From Bacteroidales bacterium UBA2287 (GTDB lineage Bacteria > Bacteroidota > Bacteroidia > Bacteroidales > Tenuifilaceae): a stretch of 64,000 nucleotides of DNA. Below the pieces are notes generated by a model. The model made no database searches, was not told the origin of the DNA, and saw only the letters and a list, made by a program, of their open reading frames with translations. Made by a program: the position numbers and the translations under genes. The DNA is taken from assembly GCA_002345675.1 (NCBI GenBank), contig DDWL01000053.1, positions 83,094 to 147,093 of the forward strand, read 5' to 3'. Below, one piece after another: positions 35,977 through 44,259 of the stretch. The stretch's first letter is position 1, and the number at the start of each line of letters is the position of its first letter.

Positions 35977-37532
35977 TACTGCTTAATAGGAGAAAGTTCG
36001 ACGTAGGGAACGAGCATTTCTTCGAGCGATATGCCGCCATGTTGAAATGTGTCGCGAAAGTACTTAACGTAATGGTTGTAGTTATTGGGGTAAGCCATAA
36101 AATCGTAGCCAAGTGCAAAAATATACGACGAACTCACGTTGGGCTTTGGTAAATTGAATTCCTCGGGTTTGCGAACCTCAAAAACCTCCTTGGGATTATA
36201 GTTTAAGTTTCGACCCAGTTTGTATCGCAGGTTAGTAGATGTCGCCTTGTCGCCAATAACTTTAATGGGATTCTGTACTCGAACTGTGCCGTGGTCGGTG
36301 GTTATAATTAGCTTGATATTAAGTTCGGCAACCTCTTTAAGAAAGGCAAACAAATCGGAGTGCTTAAACCAGCTTGCAGTAAGCGATAGGTAAGCAGCCT
36401 CGTCGGAAGCCAGCTGGCGCATCATTTCCATTTCGGTTCGCGCATGCGAAATTACGTCGATAAAATTGTATACCAAAACGTTAAGTTGATTGTCGAGCAG
36501 CTTTTTGGGATTCGACCAAAGCGACGATTTTCCCTTCATGGTACTACCCTTTTCGTAGTACATTTTATAATTTTTGCCCAATCGTTGAAGCTGGCGGGTA
36601 AGCAGCTCCTCTTCGAACAGGTTTTTGCCATCGTCCTCCTCGTCGAATATCCAGTAGTCGGGGTGAAGCTTATGAATTTCGGCAGGCATTAATCCCGAGA
36701 AAAGTGCATTTCGAGCGTACTGAGTTGCAGTTGGAATTATGGTGCAGTAAATCATCTCCTTTTCGACCCGCCAGTAAGGCGCAATTAGGCTTTCGAGTGT
36801 TTTCCACTGGTCGTAACGGAGGTTGTCGATAAGAAGTAAAAGTACCGATTGTCCAGCGTCGATTACAGGGAAAACCTGACTGCGCAGCAGGTTATGTGAC
36901 ATGTTTGGCCTATCGGTGGCATTTGGTTTCATCCAATTACCGTAGTTCAATTTTATAAACTTTCCAAATGCATTATTCGCCTCGTTCATTTGCATGCTAA
37001 AAACTTCGGACATTCCTTGGTCGGTCGATTCGATTAACTGAATGCGCCAACGAGTAAGCTTTTGGTGAATCGAAAACCAGTCGTCGATGGTACGTGCCAT
37101 CGAAATTTGGCCACCAATATCGGCAAAGGCCGAACGGTAGTCGGCAGTAGTTTTATCGGTTACCAGTTGCCTATTGTGAACGTGCTTTTTTATTGAAAGA
37201 AGAATTTGATTGGGGTTAACCGGCTTAATAAGATAATCGTCGATTTTTGCCCCAACTGCCTGGTCCATAATATTCTCCTCTTCGCTCTTGGTAATCATAA
37301 CCACTGGAACCGAAGGCCGAATTTGCTTAATGCGTGCAAGCGCCTGAAGACCCGTAATTCCGGGCATGTTTTCGTCGAGAAATATTAAATCGAAATGTTC
37401 TTTTGTAACAATATCAATGGCATCGCTGCCATTTGTAGCAGTTTTAATGCTGTAGCCCTTTTGTTCGAGGTATATAATGTGGGCTCGAAGAAGGTCTATC
37501 TCATCGTCGACCCAAAGAATAGATGTACTCAT
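35976..37532 (-). CDS. porX: PorX, type IX secretion response regulator with PglZ domain
   Basis: The 518-residue protein combines a receiver domain (ILWVDDEIDL; phospho-acceptor Asp53 in IFLDENMPG; Lys in DYLIKPVNP) with a linker and a C-terminal alkaline-phosphatase-like PglZ domain. That domain has the nucleophile Thr region PTATQYARNALFSG and metal ligands in LIITTDHGTV. PorX with the sensor PorY controls expression of type IX secretion genes. In Porphyromonas its phosphatase domain also cleaves oligonucleotide messengers. No DNA-binding domain is present, so it acts through a partner such as a sigma factor. It is followed by tsaE. Confidence 0.94.
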   Translation of the reverse strand: MSTSILWVDDEIDLLRAHIIYLEQKGYSIKTATNGSDAIDIVTKEHFDLIFLDENMPGITGLQALARIKQIRPSVPVVMITKSEEENIMDQAVGAKIDDYLIKPVNPNQILLSIKKHVHNRQLVTDKTTADYRSAFADIGGQISMARTIDDWFSIHQKLTRWRIQLIESTDQGMSEVFSMQMNEANNAFGKFIKLNYGNWMKPNATDRPNMSHNLLRSQVFPVIDAGQSVLLLLIDNLRYDQWKTLESLIAPYWRVEKEMIYCTIIPTATQYARNALFSGLMPAEIHKLHPDYWIFDEEDDGKNLFEEELLTRQLQRLGKNYKMYYEKGSTMKGKSSLWSNPKKLLDNQLNVLVYNFIDVISHARTEMEMMRQLASDEAAYLSLTASWFKHSDLFAFLKEVAELNIKLIITTDHGTVRVQNPIKVIGDKATSTNLRYKLGRNLNYNPKEVFEVRKPEEFNLPKPNVSSSYIFALGYDFMAYPNNYNHYVKYFRDTFQHGGISLEEMLVPYVELSPIKQ

Positions 37533-37665
37533 AGTTGCTGTTTTCTTTTACAAACGGAAAGTATTGGCTATTGTTTTGGATTGGGGAAAAGTAAATTCGA
37601 AATATTGATTACAAAAAATACTTAATTATTTGACTGGTTGGGACGGGAGAGCGTATCAGTCATAG

Positions 37666-38397
37666 TTAATTCTTACTTATCAGTTCAATTAAATAATGCC
37701 AAAGTAAAATTCTATCCTCTGACGATTTTCTAAAATGTGAAGAATACAGCTTTTCAACTAAAGGAAAGGAAACTTTTTTAGTCAATATTTCTTTATCACC
37801 TGACCAAACAATTGTTTGGTCAACATTGCTTTCGGATAACTCTTTAATCCAGTTATTGACTTTTTCTATCCAATCTGAAGAAGTTCGGCTTTGAACATAT
37901 CCAAACATGCCACATACTTTGAGATGCGAAGAGTGATGTCCTCTTTTAAAACGTTCAATACCACCTCTTATACCACAGACATATTCTTTATTATTTGATG
38001 ATTCTGAAAACCTTTTTGCTTCAAATTCAATTATTGGGATTGGTTGGCGGTTTCGAGTCATCACAAAAACTCCAATATCTGTTTCTTTATCGGAATCTGA
38101 TTGTGTTGGATTTTTACTAAATCGAAATGGAAAATAACCTCCAGTTTCATTTTTGCATAATTCAAAATGATGAACAAGTATATCACTTATCCTATTTTCT
38201 TTGCCTGAATCTTTTACCGACTCGTAGTAAGATGGAAAATTGGGAACATACTTATCAATAAACGACAATACTAAATCCACCTCAAAATTTGGAACTACAC
38301 TAAGGTCATTATCGCCAGGAGCCTGATATGTAGGTAATGAATCTTTAAGCACTGTGGTACCGGGATTTAACGTAGTCTGCAAAAGTTTCATCGGCAT
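37666..38397 (-). CDS. Predicted PD-(D/E)XK nuclease, partner of the upstream DNA methyltransferase
   Basis: I do not recognise a named family. The 243-residue protein shows a PD-(D/E)XK-like pattern: Glu67 in KENRISDILVHHFE, Asp107 in KETDIGVF, and Glu126-Ala-Lys128 in PIIEFEAKRF, followed by GGIERFKRG. This is the arrangement of restriction-type nucleases. The gene starts inside the last 53 bases of the methyltransferase gene in another frame, so the two are coupled. The simplest reading is the restriction half of a two-gene system. The alternative is a regulatory or repair nuclease. Codon use, like that of its partner, shows fewer TCG and CGA codons than the flanking genes by eye. Confidence 0.65.
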   Translation of the reverse strand: MPMKLLQTTLNPGTTVLKDSLPTYQAPGDNDLSVVPNFEVDLVLSFIDKYVPNFPSYYESVKDSGKENRISDILVHHFELCKNETGGYFPFRFSKNPTQSDSDKETDIGVFVMTRNRQPIPIIEFEAKRFSESSNNKEYVCGIRGGIERFKRGHHSSHLKVCGMFGYVQSRTSSDWIEKVNNWIKELSESNVDQTIVWSGDKEILTKKVSFPLVEKLYSSHFRKSSEDRILLWHYLIELISKN

Positions 38398-41251
38398 CCC
38401 TTAATGCAATTGAAGGTAACCAGTAGCGCAATTGTTTTGGTTTGGCCAAGATAATTGAGTCCTGCCCGTAAACTTTGATAATTTTTTGTATTCGTACACT
38501 TTCATGATTTTCTTTTCGTGAAGGAATTGCTGCTTCAATGTATTTTCCTATATCATCAGCATTTTCGAGTATTACATTAAGTTTTTCAGAAGTATATTCA
38601 AAATGCAAGGCATAATAATTTCCAGTGTCTATAATTTTGAATAATTGAAATGATTTCTCTTTTTGATAGATGCTGTTTAGGGTTTTGCAGTAAATTTTTC
38701 CAAACTCGTATATATTCTCATTGTTTGATACAATCTCTAAATTTACGGAAGTAGAAATAAAATATTTGAGGACATCTTTTATTAACAAGCTTTCTGCTTC
38801 AGAAATATTTAAATCAACTAAATCTTCAGGATAAGGAAGTCTCATTATGTCCTGTTTGATAATTGCGGTAGCTCTACTTACAGAAAGTTGGGCACTTGTG
38901 CATACAATATAAAACCTGAGAATATTCGAATAGTTTCCAAGAAAGCCTGACAAATGTTCTAATTTATTTTTTTCAGTTGCAGGACAGTGAATACCAATAA
39001 TTTTATCTTTAAAAACCAAATATTTATCTGAATAAAATATTGAAAGTTTTTCTTTGCCAATATTTTCCTTTATTAATAAATGCGGGGGTGTGAATATTTC
39101 CTCATCACCCTTTCTGTAGAACAACTTTATTTCACAAGTCTTAACTTGATTTAAATCAACATCATTTTCTTTAAATGCTTTGGTTGGTAAATATGGGCGT
39201 CCTGTAATATAATCACATGGTTTTGGATCTGAACCCTTTTCAATAAAACCTTCACCCATTTTCCAGCCATGATTTTTCTTTTCCTCCAGGAACTCTCCTA
39301 GAGTCCTAAGTGCAGAAAGTCGTTCCAATAGCTGACTTAATCTTCCACCACCCATCAAATTAGCTTTCCAAACATATGGACTGTTTAAAACCGTATCCTT
39401 GGATACCTGGTGAAAATCATAATGGTCAAACTCTAAAAAAAGTCGGTTTGCATTTGAAAAGGTACGATTTGCAACTAAATGAAGGACATCCTCATTATTT
39501 GGTAACGATTTTTGAATAAAAACAGCAGATGTAGCTACATTTTTTCTACCCCACAGTTTATCAGCCAGTTTTGTAAAATCAATAACTTGCAACAAATTAT
39601 TCTGAGAAAATAAATCTTGTTTAAAACTAAGATCCTTTTGGTAAAGGATTGGACCAGATGGTTGAATTAAACACAACATCGCATTCTCTTTGAGTAATTT
39701 CAGAGACTGTACAAGAAAATGCAATGCAGGATTCTCGTCAGGAATATTTATTTCACTTTGGTATCCTAATTTATCTTTTAATTCTTTAAAATGCTTTGTT
39801 CTGTTAGGTTCTTTCCCGTTTATAGGAGGTAAATTAAAAGGCGGATTGCCAATAACCAAATCGAAATCGGCATTGGGTTTACTCATTATAAATTCAAAGA
39901 AATCCTGAGTAATAATATTTTTACTTAAATCAGGAAACTTTAGTTTTTCCCATGTTGGCGGGTCTAAATCAACTTCATCTAAAATAGCCAAGGCTAAACT
40001 GAATATGGATAGTCGAATGGCATCCTGTTCAATATCAACACCGTGAATGCTTTTTAATAAAAGCTCCTTTAATACCGACAACGAAGGTTTAATTAATTTC
40101 CTGGTCTTTTTCCACTGCTCATAGCGCCACCATTGAACAATGCGTTTGTAGGTTTTTACAAGAAAAATTCCAGAACCACAACTAACGTCAATTATTTTAA
40201 AGTCCTTTTGAGGTATTTTTATGGGCATGCATTCATCCACCAAAGTGCTAACAATCATTTCGGGAGTATATACAATATCCTTGCTATCTGTTAGTAACTC
40301 TTCATAAACCGAACTAATTACCTCAACTGGTAAATGTGAAAAAGAATATAAGCGCCAAATTACATATTGATTATCAATATTGTCCCCGTCTAAATAGTTG
40401 GCTAGTTTTTGAACTTCCGATTGCTGGATAGCTTCTCTTGCTTCAATTTCTTCGTCTTTGTTCCATTCAAATATTTTACCATTAAAATCTTTGGCTAATT
40501 GGTCAAGCAAATTCAACAGTTTACCGTTCCTAATGGTTTCGCAAAAATCTGTGCATTGAAAATTCTTCTTAAAATAAGTGCCGGCAAAATAACCGCTGGC
40601 GCTTTTCACATCTCTTTCTTCGAGGTATTTTATTAAAAGGCTTTGAACTAAAAGTTTTAATGCTACGTGTCGATCCAGCCGAGACTCTTTCTGAAAATCA
40701 TCGAATACTTTCTTTAATCCCTTAATTAAATCACGTGTAGCAGATTGTTCGAATTGGAAATCCTTTTTTTCATTTTGTTCATCCCAAAATATTCCGCTGT
40801 CAAAATCTTTAGCGTTAAAGTCTTTTATAGTTTTACCAGTCATAGCCAAAATCTCTTTGGCATAACTGTCTTTTTCTTCTTTGGGTCTTTTCCGGGAATC
40901 AAATATACTTATCGATGATTTTTCAATGATAATATAAGCAGGAACTTGATAGCCATTCCACATCTGGATATGTATCTTGTTCTTTTCTTCATTAGTAAGT
41001 TTTTTGTGGGTATAATCAAACAAGTATAACTGTGGAACAGAAGCTCGACCATCCTGAAAATGGCGAAAATAAACAGCATCTGCCTTAAATTTGATTTTAG
41101 CGGTCTCTAATGCAAACAGAATATCGGGAGAAGCTAAGCTGGAATCGATATTTTCGAAGTTATTTGTCAACAGTACACCACTCTTCTCCTTATCATCTAA
41201 TAAAGAAAAGTTTAAATCAATTATATGCTGTTCAAATAATTGTGCTGACAT
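38345..41251 (-). CDS. Eco57I/HsdM-like N6-adenine DNA methyltransferase, 968 residues
   Basis: The core methylase domain spans about 325-560: YTPEMIVSTLVDE, SAM motif I IIDVSCGSGIFLVKTYKRI (Val where Pro is usual), IHGVDIEQDAIRLS, and catalytic VIGNPPFNLPP (NPPF at 469-472), which marks N6-adenine methylation. The N-terminal 130 residues contain QLYLFDYTHKKL and MWNGYQVPAYIIIEKSSISI, a module seen ahead of large type IIG-like methylases. I see no ExK nuclease motif there. The 400 residues after the catalytic motif probably include the target-recognition region. The size is that of a type IIG enzyme, but a separate nuclease gene follows. Both lie between porX and porW and look acquired. A stand-alone epigenetic methylase is the alternative. 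Confidence 0.82.
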   Translation of the reverse strand: MSAQLFEQHIIDLNFSLLDDKEKSGVLLTNNFENIDSSLASPDILFALETAKIKFKADAVYFRHFQDGRASVPQLYLFDYTHKKLTNEEKNKIHIQMWNGYQVPAYIIIEKSSISIFDSRKRPKEEKDSYAKEILAMTGKTIKDFNAKDFDSGIFWDEQNEKKDFQFEQSATRDLIKGLKKVFDDFQKESRLDRHVALKLLVQSLLIKYLEERDVKSASGYFAGTYFKKNFQCTDFCETIRNGKLLNLLDQLAKDFNGKIFEWNKDEEIEAREAIQQSEVQKLANYLDGDNIDNQYVIWRLYSFSHLPVEVISSVYEELLTDSKDIVYTPEMIVSTLVDECMPIKIPQKDFKIIDVSCGSGIFLVKTYKRIVQWWRYEQWKKTRKLIKPSLSVLKELLLKSIHGVDIEQDAIRLSIFSLALAILDEVDLDPPTWEKLKFPDLSKNIITQDFFEFIMSKPNADFDLVIGNPPFNLPPINGKEPNRTKHFKELKDKLGYQSEINIPDENPALHFLVQSLKLLKENAMLCLIQPSGPILYQKDLSFKQDLFSQNNLLQVIDFTKLADKLWGRKNVATSAVFIQKSLPNNEDVLHLVANRTFSNANRLFLEFDHYDFHQVSKDTVLNSPYVWKANLMGGGRLSQLLERLSALRTLGEFLEEKKNHGWKMGEGFIEKGSDPKPCDYITGRPYLPTKAFKENDVDLNQVKTCEIKLFYRKGDEEIFTPPHLLIKENIGKEKLSIFYSDKYLVFKDKIIGIHCPATEKNKLEHLSGFLGNYSNILRFYIVCTSAQLSVSRATAIIKQDIMRLPYPEDLVDLNISEAESLLIKDVLKYFISTSVNLEIVSNNENIYEFGKIYCKTLNSIYQKEKSFQLFKIIDTGNYYALHFEYTSEKLNVILENADDIGKYIEAAIPSRKENHESVRIQKIIKVYGQDSIILAKPKQLRYWLPSIALRDADETFADYVKSRYHSA

Positions 41252-41279
41252 GCTAATTTTTCACCAATAATCGTAATAA

Positions 41280-41287
41280 CAAAAATA
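41280..41287 (-). promoter_or_regulatory. Candidate -7 box of the restriction-modification-like operon
   Basis: On the minus strand TATTTTTG fits TAnnTTTG, 29 bases before the methyltransferase start. No good -33 box is seen at the usual spacing. Confidence 0.35.
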
Positions 41288-41454
41288 CATTTTTAAACCC
41301 GAGTTCCTTAAAAAAATCAACCAAAATTTCAACAGATTTTTTAATCTCTATAAGTCGTGGGTCAACAAAAATATGACTCTTTTGAAGTTGAATAATCAGC
41401 CTCTAAGTTAATGATTTCAATTGTGCGATGATTGTGAAGTGCATGAAACAAAAC

Positions 41455-44127
41455 TTACTTGTAAGTTGCTCGGAAAAACCCAAGGTACTCGGCAACTGAT
41501 TTCTCGTTGGTAAATATTTGGAAGTTTGCTCGGCTTATAATAAACATTGAGTAGTCGGTTTGCAGAATGCTTCCCATTAGGCCTTCCTCAACCATTGCTT
41601 TTTGGTAGTAACCCCAAGCCTCTTCTGGCTTTTTAAAGCCCTCAACCGTAATAATATCGAAGTTTTCGTTAAGCTCCCTATTGCCAACATTTAGGTTTAT
41701 AAGGAGAAAATTGTCGACATTAAATGATATGATATTAAATTTCAACTGGTTAATTGGCGATTTTTTAGGAATTACAGCAATAAAAAGGTGCTCGCCCTCG
41801 GGAGCCAAATACTTGGCTGTTGGTGTTACAACTTCGTCTATTGGCTTAACTGCGTCGGTTGAAACGGTGCTTGTAAGCTGTAGCTCGCGCTCGCTAAGAA
41901 TTTTAAGAATATCGCTTGCTGCCGATGCTTCGGGGGTGTTTGCAAATTGCTTCACAACATAACTAAGCGACTCGCGGTATGTTTGTAAATTGGTTGTTTT
42001 TCCGGTGCATAGCGCAACGAGTAAATGAAGTTTAGGCTCAATTTCACTGCCTTTGTAGGTCGAAATACCTCTCCTCCCTTCGAGTATAGCCTCCGAGCAT
42101 TTATTGGTTTTGTATAATTCGAAAACCTTTTGGTAGAACTGCTCCTGCTCCTTTTGCTTTTGGTTAAGCTCGCTTAAAAAGTTGGGGTTTGTAAGCATTA
42201 GTGCAAAGCGACTGTTTGGGAAATTTGAAATAAGTGCCTGCTTACTCCTTTCGGCTTGTGCCGAATTACCCTGCTGCAAATTTAGTTGATATGCATTGTA
42301 GTAAACCTCGGGCGAATACATGCTACGTGGGAAGCGGGTTGTAAATATATCGTATGCCTTAATAGCCTCGGGAAAGTCCTTTAGTTTCTTTTCGTAAACT
42401 TCGGCAACCTGAAGCATCGACTGTTCAATTTTTTGATTCGAAATGGCTATTAACGAATCGTTTAATGGTAGATCTTGCAAGTAAAATTCCCTCGATTTAT
42501 TATCGATTGGCTTTTTAGGGACACCTGTCGAATCGGTTTCGGTTTGTCCTGCAAGTTGTTCGTCTTGCATTACAACGCGTTTGTTTTTTCTTCGCCAGTT
42601 ATCCTCAAGTTTTCGCTGTCCCCAGCGCATGCGAAACTCCGATTGGCCATAGCTTAACGCCGACTGGTTGTAAAAATACCAGCCAGTACCCTGAGGTTGA
42701 TTTAAGTTAGAACGTTGGCCTTGCTGAAACTGGTTAAAACGGTTCCTGTCTTCCTGCTCCTCTTGCTTGGCTTTAGCCTCTTCTTCGCGAACTTTAGCTA
42801 TAAGTTGGGCAATTATTACATCGCGCTCGCGCGATGAGAGTTTGGCAATACGCTGAAGGCTATCCTCGGTTTGAATTACTGTTAAGTTTTCGACCAGTTT
42901 GTTAAGGTTTGCCGTTTTAACCTCAAGAATTGCGTATTCGGGGTGAGTATTATCGAGCGCATTATATGCGCTATCGTAGTACGACTGCGAAATTCGATAG
43001 TTTGGCTTGGCAAAAAAGTAGTTGGCAAGCGTTAAGTACGAAAGCCCTTTTTGATTATTGTTACTTACGCTGCTTTTTGCCGAAAGGGTGTAGTACTCAA
43101 TTGCTTTCTCTATATTACCTTCGCGCTGCTCAATAGCGCCAAGTGAGTAGTAAATTTGGTCGAGGTAGTCCTTATTCTTTTCGTCCTTGGTCATTTTAAT
43201 AAGTTGACGCTTAAAGTCTTTCCCTTTTCCTGTTGTTAAACTCAGCGAGGCCATTTGCAGCCTTGCATTAAAACTCATTTCGTACGATGAACTTTTGCGG
43301 ATAACCTTTGAGAAAAGTTTAACAGCCTCTTGCGGACTACCAGCTTCGGAATGAACCTGAGCCAAAAGGTATGTATACCTTAGCTTCGACCACTTGTCGG
43401 GAGCATTTTTTAGTGCTTTGGTTAAATGCGGAAGCATAGCCTGTGTTTGCCCCTGACGCTGATAAAACTCGGCCCAAGTGGAACTTAAAAGGTGAGTATA
43501 GTATTTTCCCTTGGGGTATTTTCGATTGGCCGAAATTTCGCGAAGCCTATCGCCAGCCGAAATAAAATCGTTTCGAATTATATCGATTTGGGCAAGCCAC
43601 ACCTGCGATTCGTACCACATACTTGTGTTTGGAAACTGTAAAATAATGTATTCGAAAGTTTGAGCGGCTTCGGCTACTTCGCCCTTCCAAATACGAGCTT
43701 TACCCACAAGAAGCCATGCCTCTCGGGTCCAGTGAACAAATTCGCTCTGGTTATAAAAATCCTTATCGCGCTTGGTCATTGACCCTTGCTTTCGCTCGGG
43801 CTTAACAGTTATGGAATGATGACGAATTAACTCGGTACACTTTGTTACGGCTCTGTCCATGTCGCCGCCAACATTACTTGCAACCTCGGGTTTTCCAACA
43901 AGTAAAACTGGCAGTTTTGTTGTGTAGTTGTAAGTATAATTTGCCGAAACGGTAGTTATGGCTTTCTTATAACTTTCGTTAGCATTAAAGTAGAAGTTGT
44001 ACTTGGCAGTAACATTATGAAAAGCCCTTGAAACTGTGGTATTCTTTTTTGTAGAACATGCCGACACAGCAATTAGCAGTATAACCGCAAGGCTCGAAAG
44101 TGTATATTTTTTATAGTTATTGTTCAT
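41455..44127 (-). CDS. porW: PorW/SprE-like type IX secretion lipoprotein
   Basis: This 890-residue lipoprotein (signal LSSLAVILLIAVSA, lipobox Cys in VSACSTKK) starts after the Cys with the family's conserved NTTVSRAFHNVTAKYNFYFN. Tetratricopeptide-like repeats follow through about residue 420, then a Gln/Glu-rich coiled stretch (VREEEAKAKQEEQEDRNRFN). A C-terminal repeat region ends in a small domain (MFIISRANFQIF). PorW in Porphyromonas and SprE in Flavobacterium are required for type IX secretion and gliding; the family links outer membrane components to the inner motor. It is 132 bases downstream of a large outer membrane protein gene. Confidence 0.85.
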   Translation of the reverse strand: MNNNYKKYTLSSLAVILLIAVSACSTKKNTTVSRAFHNVTAKYNFYFNANESYKKAITTVSANYTYNYTTKLPVLLVGKPEVASNVGGDMDRAVTKCTELIRHHSITVKPERKQGSMTKRDKDFYNQSEFVHWTREAWLLVGKARIWKGEVAEAAQTFEYIILQFPNTSMWYESQVWLAQIDIIRNDFISAGDRLREISANRKYPKGKYYTHLLSSTWAEFYQRQGQTQAMLPHLTKALKNAPDKWSKLRYTYLLAQVHSEAGSPQEAVKLFSKVIRKSSSYEMSFNARLQMASLSLTTGKGKDFKRQLIKMTKDEKNKDYLDQIYYSLGAIEQREGNIEKAIEYYTLSAKSSVSNNNQKGLSYLTLANYFFAKPNYRISQSYYDSAYNALDNTHPEYAILEVKTANLNKLVENLTVIQTEDSLQRIAKLSSRERDVIIAQLIAKVREEEAKAKQEEQEDRNRFNQFQQGQRSNLNQPQGTGWYFYNQSALSYGQSEFRMRWGQRKLEDNWRRKNKRVVMQDEQLAGQTETDSTGVPKKPIDNKSREFYLQDLPLNDSLIAISNQKIEQSMLQVAEVYEKKLKDFPEAIKAYDIFTTRFPRSMYSPEVYYNAYQLNLQQGNSAQAERSKQALISNFPNSRFALMLTNPNFLSELNQKQKEQEQFYQKVFELYKTNKCSEAILEGRRGISTYKGSEIEPKLHLLVALCTGKTTNLQTYRESLSYVVKQFANTPEASAASDILKILSERELQLTSTVSTDAVKPIDEVVTPTAKYLAPEGEHLFIAVIPKKSPINQLKFNIISFNVDNFLLINLNVGNRELNENFDIITVEGFKKPEEAWGYYQKAMVEEGLMGSILQTDYSMFIISRANFQIFTNEKSVAEYLGFFRATYK

Positions 44128-44259
44128 GCAATTTAATAGCGTCCAAATACAAACACAAAAAAAGGCTTAATAGTATTTTAAGTCCAAAAAACAACGGATT
44201 TAGGGCAACAATATTACAAAATATATTCGAAACACTTGCTCGCTAATGCAAAGCCTTTA

